Source: Candidatus Scotarchaeum otlingeri (GTDB taxonomy: Archaea > Thermoproteota > Nitrososphaeria > Geothermarchaeales > JDFR-13). From it: DNA of 64,000 nt. Both the position numbers and the translations under genes were made by a program. Positions 44,184 to 54,456 of this stretch are shown in pieces. Location of the stretch: assembly GCA_002011075.2 (NCBI GenBank), contig MTMA02000006.1:1356599-1420598 (forward strand), written 5' to 3'. How positions within the stretch are numbered: the first letter of the stretch is position 1; every line of letters starts with the position of its first letter. Below the pieces are notes generated by a model. The model worked only from the letters and a program-made list of their open reading frames with translations, ran no database searches and was not told where the DNA came from.

Positions 44184-44957
44184 CTACATCCACCTCTCCA
44201 TCTTGATTCTAATATACGCGAAAAATATAGCTATAATGACTACAATGGTAGCCAAAGCATTTAGGTCTACAGTAACACCCCTTCTTGAGGCCATACTCCA
44301 TATATGTACTGGGAGAGTTGAGAATCCACCGGGCCTAGTGAAATAGCTCTTAATGAAATCGTCATAGCTTTCAACGAAGGCTATTAATGACGCCGCTATA
44401 ATACCGGGCAAGAGAATCGGTAAGGTAACTCTAAAGAAGGTCTTCAATTCATCAGCTCCCAGAGTTCTAGCAGCCTCTTCATATTGGGGATCGTAACCTG
44501 CCATTCTAGCCTTAATAACAAGATAAGCAAACGAGATATCGAAGGCTATATGACCTATTATTATTGTCCACGGGCTTAGAGGTATACCAATTATTATGAA
44601 GAATAACAATAAGGTAAGTGCTTCCACGATCTCAGGAATGATTATCGGTATAAGGAGAAGCATATCTAATATATCCTTACCCTTGAAGTCATATCTAGTG
44701 ACAGCGTATGATAGTAATATAGCGAAGAAAACAGAAGCGATAGTTACCACTATGGCGACCCATATAGAATTATAGAAAGAACTCCAAACCCGCTCATCTG
44801 CAAGGAGCCGATAATAATTCTCCAATGTAAAACCTGTAAATACCGCTCTATTCCTAGAATTATTAAAGGAAAACACTATTAATACGCCTATAGGGACGTA
44901 GATAATCCCTAGCAACAGTATAGTATATATTTTCAGGATAACATCTGATTTACTCAA
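44184..44957 (-). CDS. potC: Polyamine-type ABC transporter permease
   Basis: EEAARTLGADELKTFFRVTLPILLPGI permease motif. Confidence 0.87.
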   Translation of the reverse strand: MSKSDVILKIYTILLLGIIYVPIGVLIVFSFNNSRNRAVFTGFTLENYYRLLADERVWSSFYNSIWVAIVVTIASVFFAILLSYAVTRYDFKGKDILDMLLLIPIIIPEIVEALTLLLFFIIIGIPLSPWTIIIGHIAFDISFAYLVIKARMAGYDPQYEEAARTLGADELKTFFRVTLPILLPGIIAASLIAFVESYDDFIKSYFTRPGGFSTLPVHIWSMASRRGVTVDLNALATIVVIIAIFFAYIRIKMERWM

Positions 44958-45958
44958 CCGAACTGCACCTCCGCCCCTACTAGTTTAATGTAGAGATAGC
45001 TCAGAACCATGATGAATATAATGTATATTAGTCCTGCAGCTGAGCCGATGCCCCAGCCGGCTTCCCCCCTAACCGTTATAAAAAAGCTATAGATCAATGT
45101 TCCAAGGGTAGTCGTATTAACTCCGCCGACCAACATCGGTATTATGAACTCTCCTACTGCTGGGATAAAGACTAGTAGAGAGCCTGCTATAATTCCTGGT
45201 GAAGACAGTGGTAGCGTAACCTTTAAGAAGGTTTTATATGGACTGGCTCCTAGAGTCGCCGCCGCTTCCAACAACTCTTTATCCAGCTTCTCCAGAACTC
45301 CGTATAATGGGAGAAACATTAGGAACATATAATCGTATGCCATGACGATAATCACAGCCAAATCGGTTCCTAAGAATCGTATAGGTTCCTTGATTAGTCC
45401 TAGAGTCATTAATAAAGTGTTGACGAGCCCCTCATCATGGAGGACGAATTTCATAGAATAGGTTCTAAGGAGAAAATTAACCCAAAATGGTATTATAAAT
45501 AGTAGTACTGCAGTGCTTTTATACTTGGGGTCCAATTTAAACCCTATATAATATGCAGCTGGATAGGATAATAAAAGAGTTAAAATGACGGTGACTATAG
45601 CGTAATAGAAGGACCTCTGCATAGTCACAAATATCCCAGGGAAGTCTAGTAGCCTGATGTAATATTCCAAGCTTATTCTCGGAACAAATACATAGGTATA
45701 AACAACCTGCTTAAACATATTGAAGCTATACATTAGTGCGATAATGAAGGGTGAAAAAAAGAATATAGCCAAAAAGATAGAAGCTGGCGCTAACAAAACT
45801 ATTATCTTTAACAGCTTACTAGCCCTTATTCTATCTAATATCTTAATATGAAATGGCTTTCTCTCTTCCTCTAACCTTGACATCAAAAGATCCCCAATGG
45901 ATAGAAAAAGGGGTCTAAGGATAAGATAACTAACTAGCCAGTCATAACCATCGTCCAA
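44954..45958 (-). CDS. potB: Polyamine-type ABC transporter permease
   Basis: EAAATLGASPYKTFLKVTLPLSSPGI permease motif. Confidence 0.87.
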   Translation of the reverse strand: MDDGYDWLVSYLILRPLFLSIGDLLMSRLEEERKPFHIKILDRIRASKLLKIIVLLAPASIFLAIFFFSPFIIALMYSFNMFKQVVYTYVFVPRISLEYYIRLLDFPGIFVTMQRSFYYAIVTVILTLLLSYPAAYYIGFKLDPKYKSTAVLLFIIPFWVNFLLRTYSMKFVLHDEGLVNTLLMTLGLIKEPIRFLGTDLAVIIVMAYDYMFLMFLPLYGVLEKLDKELLEAAATLGASPYKTFLKVTLPLSSPGIIAGSLLVFIPAVGEFIIPMLVGGVNTTTLGTLIYSFFITVRGEAGWGIGSAAGLIYIIFIMVLSYLYIKLVGAEVQFG

Positions 45959-47118
45959 TACTGTTCTCTAAGGGCCCTCTCCTCGGGCGTCATGGGTCTA
46001 CCTATGAACAATCTATCCCATACCTCTGGAGGTGTAAATATCATTGGGTCCTCCTTTAACTCTGTTGGGGTGTATTTTAGACCTGCAGGATAAGGATATT
46101 TAATGGTTATACAGTGAATAGCAGATATAACTGGATCGAGGAACCAATTGATAAATGCGTGGGCGGCATTAATATTAACGGCGTTAGCCGGGATAACAAA
46201 GTTGTCATACCAAGCTATAGCTCCCTCTTCGGGAACCACATATCGCAGATGCTCATAATATCTCTCAATCAATACCTCATATTCATCAGCCGCATAAACT
46301 GCTCCCGCTATATCTCCATTCCATGCATGTGAAATTGCATATGGAGTTCCAACCGGTAATACATCCATATAGTCCTCGGTAGATTTATATCCATATAAGT
46401 ACTGCTTCTGAGCTAATAATACGTCTGCAGCCTCCTGTAACTCAGATTCATTTACACTATCAGGATCATAACCAAGGTAGATCAGGGCAGCCCCGAGAGT
46501 CTCGCCCGAATCGGGCATCATCGTCACTTTCCCAGCATATCTTCTTATATGACTATCGGGGTTATCTACATCAAATATATCCTCCCATTTCGTGATAGGC
46601 TTATCTACAACCTCGCTGTTATATCCTAAACCTGTCGTTCCATAGCTATAGATTACGCTAAATGTATTATCGGGGTCATACTCAAGTCCCTTGAATCCTT
46701 CAGGTACATGCTCAAAATTCGGTATCTTGTCGAGATCTATCTCCTGTAGATACCCTTCTTGGTATAACTCTTGAGCCTCATTGTCGGAGATAACCGCTAC
46801 GTCATATACAGGTTGACCCGCCCTAATCACAGATAATGCGGTATCGAGATCCTCAAAAAACTCGTATACTAATTTGAGTCCATGTTGCTTCTCGAAATCC
46901 TCTATCAGGTTTAGATTAGCATACCATGTCCAGTTATAAATATTAAGATTATCTTCGAGCTCAATACCTATCTTTGAAAGGAGTTCATCAACCCTTTTGC
47001 GAAGGCTTAACACCTCACCTTCTCTGATATAATATCCGGCTCCGGCGCCCACTGCTAGGCCAGCTGCTCCTACAAATGCTACTCTCAAAAAGTCTCTTCT
47101 AGTACTCAAAAAGACCAC
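45934..47118 (-). CDS. potD: Polyamine-type ABC transporter substrate-binding protein with Tat-like signal
   Basis: STRRDFLRVAFVGAAGLAVGAGAG; LNIYNWTWYANLNLIEDFEKQHG. Confidence 0.88.
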   Translation of the reverse strand: MVFLSTRRDFLRVAFVGAAGLAVGAGAGYYIREGEVLSLRKRVDELLSKIGIELEDNLNIYNWTWYANLNLIEDFEKQHGLKLVYEFFEDLDTALSVIRAGQPVYDVAVISDNEAQELYQEGYLQEIDLDKIPNFEHVPEGFKGLEYDPDNTFSVIYSYGTTGLGYNSEVVDKPITKWEDIFDVDNPDSHIRRYAGKVTMMPDSGETLGAALIYLGYDPDSVNESELQEAADVLLAQKQYLYGYKSTEDYMDVLPVGTPYAISHAWNGDIAGAVYAADEYEVLIERYYEHLRYVVPEEGAIAWYDNFVIPANAVNINAAHAFINWFLDPVISAIHCITIKYPYPAGLKYTPTELKEDPMIFTPPEVWDRLFIGRPMTPEERALREQYWTMVMTG

Positions 47119-47165
47119 CTATAATAATTGGTATAAGTAGCTTATAATTTAAATTTATAAGTTAC

Positions 47166-48023
47166 TTATTTAAAGGCGACAACTATATATGAATTTCTCA
47201 GTATCTTGGTTCTAAACCCTGTTCTTGCTAGTCTAGAGGCCACCGTCTTCATTAGATCCATTCTTCTAACTTTATATCTGGGTCGACCAGTGTAATGCGC
47301 TAACCTACCCCCCTTCTCCAGAACCCTATACAGCTCACTATAAAATTTTGAGCTATATAGTTCTCCTGCCAATGATAACCTTGGTGGATCATGAATAATA
47401 AAATCAAAAGACGAATCTCCCAATTCAGATATGTATACGGATGCATCAGCTAGTATAAGATGTATCTGGGGATATGATAATTCCCTGGACCATGGATTGT
47501 ATTTAGCAATTTCAAGAACATTGGGATCTTTTTCAATCGATATAATACTTTTTGCTCCAGATAATAAGGCATGAATGGCTGTATATCCCAAACCAGTACA
47601 TATATCTAGACCCCTTTCTCCCTCTATCTTACCTAGAATAGCGACCTTTAAGGCGGCATCATCCCATGGCAATATATCCTTCGTTCTATGCATCCGTATA
47701 CCGCTTATTTCTAATGTCGGCGCTGAATAAGGGTCGATTGAAAGTAACTTATAAAACTTATTATCCTTGAAGAAGCTTATTCTTAAAAGGCCATCCTTAA
47801 TAAGAGCATAGATATATCCATATTCCATTTTTTTACTGATATCATAAAGGTTTAGCTCTAGTGAACCAAGTGCTATAGTCTTTTTATGCTTTTCAACATA
47901 TATATAGTCCTTGCCTAGCGAAAGGCTTATCTTTATTTTGCCATCTTTTAACCTAAGTATATCTGTCACGAGTTCTTTTGTCAATACTGGATATTCGTAT
48001 GGCTTGAATCCATATGTGGACAT
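47166..48023 (-). CDS. Class I SAM-dependent methyltransferase / spermidine-synthase-like
   Basis: GLDICTGLGYTAIHALLSGAKSIISIEKDPNVLEIAKYNPWS; FIIHDPPR. Confidence 0.8.
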   Translation of the reverse strand: MSTYGFKPYEYPVLTKELVTDILRLKDGKIKISLSLGKDYIYVEKHKKTIALGSLELNLYDISKKMEYGYIYALIKDGLLRISFFKDNKFYKLLSIDPYSAPTLEISGIRMHRTKDILPWDDAALKVAILGKIEGERGLDICTGLGYTAIHALLSGAKSIISIEKDPNVLEIAKYNPWSRELSYPQIHLILADASVYISELGDSSFDFIIHDPPRLSLAGELYSSKFYSELYRVLEKGGRLAHYTGRPRYKVRRMDLMKTVASRLARTGFRTKILRNSYIVVAFK

Positions 48024-48075
48024 CTCTAAATATAAATGTCAGACACGGCAAACAATAAATTAAGGGAGAAAAATC

Positions 48076-49458
48076 GTGAAAATATATAATACGTTAACTA
48101 GAAGAAAAGAAGAGTTCAAACCACTAAGAAATAAGGAAATTAATATATATGTTTGCGGACCCACTGTATACGATAAATCTCATATTGGCCACTTCAAGAC
48201 CTTTACAGTCTTCGACTTCTTAATTAGATATCTAAAAGAGAAGGGCTATACAGTTAGATATGTACTCAATATTACCGATGTTGACGATAAGATAATTGAG
48301 AGAGCTAGAGAAAAAGGTCTAAGTATAGACGAGTATACTAAGCCATACATTGAAAGTTTCATCCAAGATATGGAGGCGCTTAAGATAATTCCCCCAGATT
48401 ACATGCCTAAAGCTACGGAACATATTACCGAGATAATAGAGGTTATAAATAAACTGATTACAAAGGGATATGCATATCAAGGGGATGGAAGCGTATACTA
48501 TAGTGTGAGGAAATTCGAAAAATATGGAAAATTGTCTCGGATCGATATTAAAGAAATAAGCGCCGAACCTGGTGAGGGAAAATTAGATAAAGCCGATTTC
48601 GCCTTATGGAAGGAGCATAAACCTGGAGAACCTTATTGGGAAGCACCATGGGGCAAAGGCAGACCTGGCTGGCATATAGAATGTAGTGTCATGTCTATGA
48701 AATATCTGGGTGAAACCATAGATATCCATGGAGGAGGAGCCGACTTAATTTTCCCCCATCATGAGAATGAAATCGCTCAATCCGAAGCCCTTACAGGAAA
48801 AAAGTTTGTGAGATACTGGATTCATGTAGGTACGCTTAATCTCAAGATGGAGAAAATGTCCAAATCTCTAGGAAATATAATTTGGATAAGTGAAGTCTTA
48901 AAAAAATATGAACCTGATGCACTTCGGTTATATTATTTCTCGCTTCATTACAGAAAACCAAATGACTTTGAATGGGAACAGTTAGACGCTGCGAGTAAGA
49001 ATCTAAGAAGAATAAGAAATACTTATGCCATGTTAATAGAAAAAATGGAGGCCTCAAGGTATAATGAAGATGTTGCTCAGATAGATAAAGTTAAAGAGTT
49101 TAGGTCAACGTTTATAAATGCTCTAGAAGATGATTTTAATACACCTAGGGCGTTAGCGTCAATTCAAGAATTTATACGGTGGTTAAATAATTACTTGACT
49201 CAGGAAACTGATAAGAAAACCTTAGAAGCCGCCAAATCTCTATTTGAGCTATTTTTCAGGATCACAGGTATTGAGCCGTCTAAAAAAACTGTAGAAAAAG
49301 AGGTAGAACCCTTTATAAGATTACTCATCGAGGTAAGAAAAAGGCTTAGAGAAAAAAGGGAATATGAATTAGCGGATTACATTAGGAATGAGCTAAAGGA
49401 CCTAGGAGTCATCTTGGAGGATGTCGGCAAGGAAACCAGGTATAGAATAATCGAATGA
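48076..49458 (+). CDS. cysS: Cysteinyl-tRNA synthetase
   Basis: YVCGPTVYDKSHIGH; EKMSKSLGN. Confidence 0.96.
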   Translation: MKIYNTLTRRKEEFKPLRNKEINIYVCGPTVYDKSHIGHFKTFTVFDFLIRYLKEKGYTVRYVLNITDVDDKIIERAREKGLSIDEYTKPYIESFIQDMEALKIIPPDYMPKATEHITEIIEVINKLITKGYAYQGDGSVYYSVRKFEKYGKLSRIDIKEISAEPGEGKLDKADFALWKEHKPGEPYWEAPWGKGRPGWHIECSVMSMKYLGETIDIHGGGADLIFPHHENEIAQSEALTGKKFVRYWIHVGTLNLKMEKMSKSLGNIIWISEVLKKYEPDALRLYYFSLHYRKPNDFEWEQLDAASKNLRRIRNTYAMLIEKMEASRYNEDVAQIDKVKEFRSTFINALEDDFNTPRALASIQEFIRWLNNYLTQETDKKTLEAAKSLFELFFRITGIEPSKKTVEKEVEPFIRLLIEVRKRLREKREYELADYIRNELKDLGVILEDVGKETRYRIIE

Positions 49459-49740
49459 AAGCATACTTTCATAACCCAAAGTAACAGTTTTTATGGAAGT
49501 ATTCATATTCAAACACTTATGTTTACATAGGAGATTAAAATGCGACCTCAATAAGGATATAGCTTGTAAATCATTGTTATCTAATGAATATAAAAGGAGA
49601 TCTATAAGATGAATAATCCAGTCCTCTAACAACTGATCTTCAAGATCTAATTCACATATAATTTTTTGTGATAGCTCTTCATCCATTAGAATATATTTCA
49701 GGATTAACATCTTCAGCTTAATATGCGAATCGACAGTCAT
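49402..49740 (-). CDS. Hypothetical leucine-rich helical protein
   Basis: ORF; 57-bp antisense overlap with cysS 3' end. Confidence 0.4.
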   Translation of the reverse strand: MTVDSHIKLKMLILKYILMDEELSQKIICELDLEDQLLEDWIIHLIDLLLYSLDNNDLQAISLLRSHFNLLCKHKCLNMNTSIKTVTLGYESMLSFDYSIPGFLADILQDDS

Positions 49741-49795
49741 AGGGACCCAGCAAAGTTAAAGTATTATTTACATTTAAAAGCTCCCATAACTCAAT

Positions 49796-50767
49796 TCAAC
49801 TACCCAGTGCCTCATAAATAGCTCTAACGAGAATAGGGAGAAGAATCGTGGCTTCGCCCCATACCGAGACATCCTTACCTTCTTTCTTTATCTTACCCCA
49901 TGAGACAGCTTCACTGAGTCTAGCGCCGCTTAAACTACCATCAAATTCGATGGCTGTAGTAATTTGAACAGCATAATCTAATCCTCCTCTAAACTGATTC
50001 CACCATAATACATGATGTTTAGAAATCCCTCCGCCGATTATTAAGGCCGCTGTTTTCTTAGCCTCAAACACGATGTCACTAAGTAGAGACTCGTCTCTAT
50101 TTAGATTAATATAAAAATCTTTATGGGTTTGTTGAAAAATCCATATTTGACTACCTACGGCGCCATCATATGGACCCGGGATAATCACGGGTATTTTCCT
50201 TAGATATGCTTGTCCGAGTATCGACTCCTCTCCCAACCTCTTCCCTATTTCCCATGACAGCTCGTAAGTTGATATTTCAGATACTCCGTTTTCCCATATT
50301 TCATTCAGGATAATACTCATTTTTTCCTCTATCAGAACGCCATAATCTTTTCTGGGCACAAATATGTTTCCAAGTCTATGTATATCCCTATCCACTAGCT
50401 TCCGATCGTCCTCATAGAATGTACCGATATAGTATTTTCCATAGGTCCTAGCCAGATCATGATCCCAAGTTCCACAGGTTGTTACAATTATGTCGATCCA
50501 GCCCAGCCTGATCATATCTCTAATTATGCCTCTTAAACCAGTTGCAACGATATCAGCAGGGAAACTCATAAAGAAAGTTACTTCGGTATCGGCTATAGCC
50601 TCTGCAAGTATCTCATAGGCTAGATATAATTCTCGAGCCATGAAACCACCCATAATATCATAGTTTTCTAGTAAGTTCTTCATTGTGGATAGGTCATCTA
50701 TTTTAATGTCCTTAACAGGTTTTTCAGACATATGTTTTACACCATATACACATCTAATTTTAATCAA
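49796..50767 (-). CDS. dys: Deoxyhypusine synthase
   Basis: YDIMGGFMARELYLAYEIL; VTTCGTWDHDLAR; IIGGGISKHHVLWWNQFRGGLDYAVQITTA; likely start MSEKPVKD at 50731. Confidence 0.94.
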   Translation of the reverse strand: MIKIRCVYGVKHMSEKPVKDIKIDDLSTMKNLLENYDIMGGFMARELYLAYEILAEAIADTEVTFFMSFPADIVATGLRGIIRDMIRLGWIDIIVTTCGTWDHDLARTYGKYYIGTFYEDDRKLVDRDIHRLGNIFVPRKDYGVLIEEKMSIILNEIWENGVSEISTYELSWEIGKRLGEESILGQAYLRKIPVIIPGPYDGAVGSQIWIFQQTHKDFYINLNRDESLLSDIVFEAKKTAALIIGGGISKHHVLWWNQFRGGLDYAVQITTAIEFDGSLSGARLSEAVSWGKIKKEGKDVSVWGEATILLPILVRAIYEALGS

Positions 50768-50802
50768 TATTCTTAATTAATATAATAATTGGTGGATTTA
50801 CA

Positions 50803-51483
50803 GTGATATCTTTGTCGATTGATGCACGTATGTCTAGAGAATTGTCTCCATATCTTGTATATCTTGTTATCAAGGATGTAAATGTCAGAGAAACCGATCC
50901 TATACAAAGGGTAGATATGAGAGAGTTAGAAGATCAGATAAGAGATAAATATAAAGATATAAGTCGATTGTTATCAGATCCTATAGTAAGAGCCTATAGA
51001 GACTTCTATTGGCGAATAGGAATAGACCCCACTAAACAAAGGCCTAGTGGCGAGGCGCTAGTACGAAGGATATTAAGAGGCAAAAGCATACCTACTATAA
51101 ATAATGTAGTTGACAGTGGAAATATGGCGAGTGCAGAGACCCTGGTGGCAATCGGACTGTATGATATAGATAAACTAGCCGGAAAAGAGCTTATTCTAAG
51201 ATATTCTGTACCAAATGAAATCTTCCATCCCATAGGTGGTGACGAATACTATCTCAATGGTGAGCCAGTCTTAGCCGATAATGCAAGACCTATACATATA
51301 TTTCCGCATAGAGACTGTGATGAAACCAAGATCTCTATGGATACAAGTAGCGTTCTGATAGTTGGATGTGGTGTACCAAAGCTCCCTATAACAAAAGTTG
51401 TAGAGGCAGTAAATACCACTAAGAACTATATATTAAAATACGCTGGAGGACTCGTTTGGGAAGATATAAAGAAAGTTCTATAA
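50803..51483 (+). CDS. B3/B4 domain protein (PheT tRNA-binding-domain-like)
   Basis: YRDFYWRIGIDPTKQRPSGEALVRRILRGKSIPTINNVVDSGN. Confidence 0.88.
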   Translation: MISLSIDARMSRELSPYLVYLVIKDVNVRETDPIQRVDMRELEDQIRDKYKDISRLLSDPIVRAYRDFYWRIGIDPTKQRPSGEALVRRILRGKSIPTINNVVDSGNMASAETLVAIGLYDIDKLAGKELILRYSVPNEIFHPIGGDEYYLNGEPVLADNARPIHIFPHRDCDETKISMDTSSVLIVGCGVPKLPITKVVEAVNTTKNYILKYAGGLVWEDIKKVL

Positions 51484-51609
51484 CATCGACGGCCCGAAAT
51501 GAATTCAAAACCGGATTAATATAAATTGAAGAAGATAAATTCTATCATTCTGATGAAGTTAAGTTAACAAGAGAGTAAGAAGCACCCATTAATATCAATC
51601 TGAGGAGGA

Positions 51610-52755
51610 TTATAGAAAAACTAAGCTTCTATTTGAATTTGATAGGACCTCGCAGCCGCTCTTAGTAACAAGTATATCTTCCTCGATTCTAACGCCTCCT
51701 TTGTTAGGAATATATATTCCTGGTTCAACAGTCAATACCATTCCTGCTCGTAATACTGTCTTATCTGTTTTAGACAATCTGGGTGGTTCATGGACATTTA
51801 GCCCAATTCCATGTCCAGTAGAGTGAATAAAGTATTTCCCATATCGATATTTATTGATAATCTTTCTAGCTACCTTATCGACCTCTAACGCGGGGATGCC
51901 CTCCTTAACAGTTGATATAGCGTTTTCCAACGCTTCAAGCACTATTTTATAGATCTTTATCAGCTCTTTGTCAGGGGTCCCTAAAAAAACCGTGCGGGTG
52001 ATGTCTCCATAATACCCGTTATATGATGCTACAAAATCGAGAGTTATAGCTTCGCCTTTCCTAATCTTTTTATCGGTTGCCCTACCATGTGGTAGTGCGG
52101 ATCTTTCCCCCGAAGCAACTATTAAGAATTCATATATTTTTTCGGCGCCTTTTTTCTTCATATAATATTCGGCTTCGACGGCCAATTCACTCTCAGTTAT
52201 ACCTTCTGAGATAAGTTCTATGGCATAAGAGACGCCTGATTCAGTAATCTCAATAGACTTACGCATAATGTCTTGTTCCCATTTAGATTTTATGATTCGA
52301 GAGTCAGTTATCACATCATCTGCATTAACGATTTTGTAGCCCCTTAATTTGCGTCGAATAACCGTATAACTTTTATGGGTCACTTCGCTAAAGGGAATAC
52401 CTATTACTGCTTTTTCACCGGTCAACTTATGCATTAGAATCGGAAGGGCTTGATAAATACTACGTGCTTTTATTACATCTCTATCGGTTTTTGAATAGGG
52501 ATTATAACTATATACAGTATCTACCCATGTTACATCGCTAGCCCTTTCTTTCTCCAATATACTGCATAAGACGCCTGTAGAGCCTTCTTTAGTTATATAT
52601 GCCATAGCATAGTCAACTGGTTCTCCAGCGATATACCTGATATTTTGGGGGGATGATACGATTAGAATGTCGATATCCTTTTTCTCCATATTAGCAATAA
52701 GATTTTTTAGGCGGAATTCATCTCTATGCTTCATAAAGATTAGATATAAAAACAT
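51610..52755 (-). CDS. pepQ: Xaa-Pro dipeptidase (M24)
   Basis: ALPHGRATDKKIRKGEAITLDFVASYNGYYGDITRT; HSTGHGIGLNVHEPPRLS; EPGIYIP. Confidence 0.93.
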   Translation of the reverse strand: MFLYLIFMKHRDEFRLKNLIANMEKKDIDILIVSSPQNIRYIAGEPVDYAMAYITKEGSTGVLCSILEKERASDVTWVDTVYSYNPYSKTDRDVIKARSIYQALPILMHKLTGEKAVIGIPFSEVTHKSYTVIRRKLRGYKIVNADDVITDSRIIKSKWEQDIMRKSIEITESGVSYAIELISEGITESELAVEAEYYMKKKGAEKIYEFLIVASGERSALPHGRATDKKIRKGEAITLDFVASYNGYYGDITRTVFLGTPDKELIKIYKIVLEALENAISTVKEGIPALEVDKVARKIINKYRYGKYFIHSTGHGIGLNVHEPPRLSKTDKTVLRAGMVLTVEPGIYIPNKGGVRIEEDILVTKSGCEVLSNSNRSLVFL

Positions 52756-52793
52756 CTTTAATAGAATTTTTATATAGTTTCGGTGATTTGTAA

Positions 52794-53090
52794 TTGAATA
52801 TCAGAGAATTTCAGCAGCATATTTGGCATATATATGGACATCATGACTCTAAAAGAGGATTGTCAAAGACTTATAAATGGCTTCTTAGAGAAGTCGGGGA
52901 ATTGGGGCGTGCTATAGATAATAATGACATTCTTAATGCAAAAGAAGAGATCGCTGATGTACTGGCATGGCTTTCAAGTGTGGCTAAGTTATTGGCTATT
53001 GATATGGAAACTGTAGCCATAGAAAGATATGGTTCTGGATGCCCTAAATGTAAATCTATCCCATGTAAATGTACTTATAGGGAAAAATAG
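52794..53090 (+). CDS. MazG-like nucleotide pyrophosphohydrolase
   Basis: LLREVGELGRAIDNNDILNAKEEIADVLAWL. Confidence 0.88.
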   Translation: MNIREFQQHIWHIYGHHDSKRGLSKTYKWLLREVGELGRAIDNNDILNAKEEIADVLAWLSSVAKLLAIDMETVAIERYGSGCPKCKSIPCKCTYREK

Positions 53091-53098
53091 TGTCGGGG

Positions 53099-54451
53099 TC
53101 AAAAGCCCGTCGTTATATTTACATTCTCTATCGCTATGTATGGAGTATAAGAGGGGAACGGTGTATCCCACCATTTGATCCAATATCTTTTCTTGGTTAA
53201 TCCACGTGTTCTCTGGAATATATTTATTATGTTATCGCTAAGTCGCGCACCCTTGAATCCACTTTTAAACTCGCCATTCTCAATATAGATACCTATATCT
53301 CTCTGTAGGGTCGAGAATTCACCTAACCTATAGTTCTGAAAACGAGTATACCATACATTAGTTATTAATATACCATTACTAACTTCTTTAGCCAGCTCTT
53401 CTAATGAAGAAAAGTCACCCTTACCTACTATTAGTGAATGGGCAGATGGAGCAATTATTCCAGCGTGTCCAGTGCTCTCTACATTATATTTTTTAGCTGT
53501 CGTAGTATTATGAAGATATGTTTTCAATACCCCATTTTCAACAACTACCGTCTTAACAGTAGGAGTTCCTTCATCATCAAATGGAGTTGCCGCGGGATTA
53601 CCCTTCATGGTAGGGTCGTCGATCAACGTTAGCTTATCTGAGACAACTTTTTCATCGAGTTTACCAGTAAACGGCGATATACCAGTGTCTACAGTATAAG
53701 CAGACGCAAATCTCATATGCCAACCTAGAAGATTAGCTGAAACGATGGGGGAAATAATTACATTGTATTTACCCGGAGTAATAATCTTTACATTGTTCAA
53801 GTTACTTAATGCAAGGCCTAATTCTTCACCTATCTTTTTAAAGGGGATAGCATCTAGCTTGGTTGATATAGCACTCATCTGATAACTAATATCTTTTTCC
53901 TTGAATCCTCTCATGTTAAAGGAGATAATAGTCTTCTTAAACTCTCCATTTCGCCCCCCACTAGTTTTCAATACAGTTTTTACCCCTGATAAAACCAGTG
54001 TTCCAGCTACACGTTTAACTTTATTGTCCAATGCCGAGTTTATAGAGGCCTCTAGTTTATCAACAGCTTTATTTATATCAAGAGACTTAGAATCGAATAT
54101 ACCCAATGGCTCTTTATAATCAACAGCTTTATCCGGGAGAGGCGTATAATCATTATATTCTGGCAATTCTCCTATAGATCGTAGAACCTTATTTAGTTGC
54201 TCTGTAATTTTTTCTTCTTCAATCACATTAATAGCTGTTAAGGTTCTCCTCTTATTTGCTCCAACATATATATGCATTACGGAGTCGTCATATGACTTGA
54301 CTGTAGCTAAGCTATTATTATAAAATCTGAGAATAACTCTATACGTTCTTAATCCCTTTATCGCTATATCCTCCGCTCCATTATCAGATAAATATTTATA
54401 TGCCCGATTCATCAAGTCCTCCAAAAATATTGTAGACAAATTAATAGACAT
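53099..54451 (-). CDS. TldE/PmbA-family protein
   Basis: Modulator-of-gyrase family; VIISPIVSANLLGW; LHNTTTAKKYNVESTGHAG. Confidence 0.88.
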   Translation of the reverse strand: MSINLSTIFLEDLMNRAYKYLSDNGAEDIAIKGLRTYRVILRFYNNSLATVKSYDDSVMHIYVGANKRRTLTAINVIEEEKITEQLNKVLRSIGELPEYNDYTPLPDKAVDYKEPLGIFDSKSLDINKAVDKLEASINSALDNKVKRVAGTLVLSGVKTVLKTSGGRNGEFKKTIISFNMRGFKEKDISYQMSAISTKLDAIPFKKIGEELGLALSNLNNVKIITPGKYNVIISPIVSANLLGWHMRFASAYTVDTGISPFTGKLDEKVVSDKLTLIDDPTMKGNPAATPFDDEGTPTVKTVVVENGVLKTYLHNTTTAKKYNVESTGHAGIIAPSAHSLIVGKGDFSSLEELAKEVSNGILITNVWYTRFQNYRLGEFSTLQRDIGIYIENGEFKSGFKGARLSDNIINIFQRTRGLTKKRYWIKWWDTPFPSYTPYIAIENVNITTGF

Positions 54452-54456
54452 CTTTA

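Noticed and set aside
52794-53090. MazG as part of a toxin-antitoxin/defense locus
   Set aside because: No MazE/MazF partner nearby; likely housekeeping nucleotide pyrophosphohydrolase.
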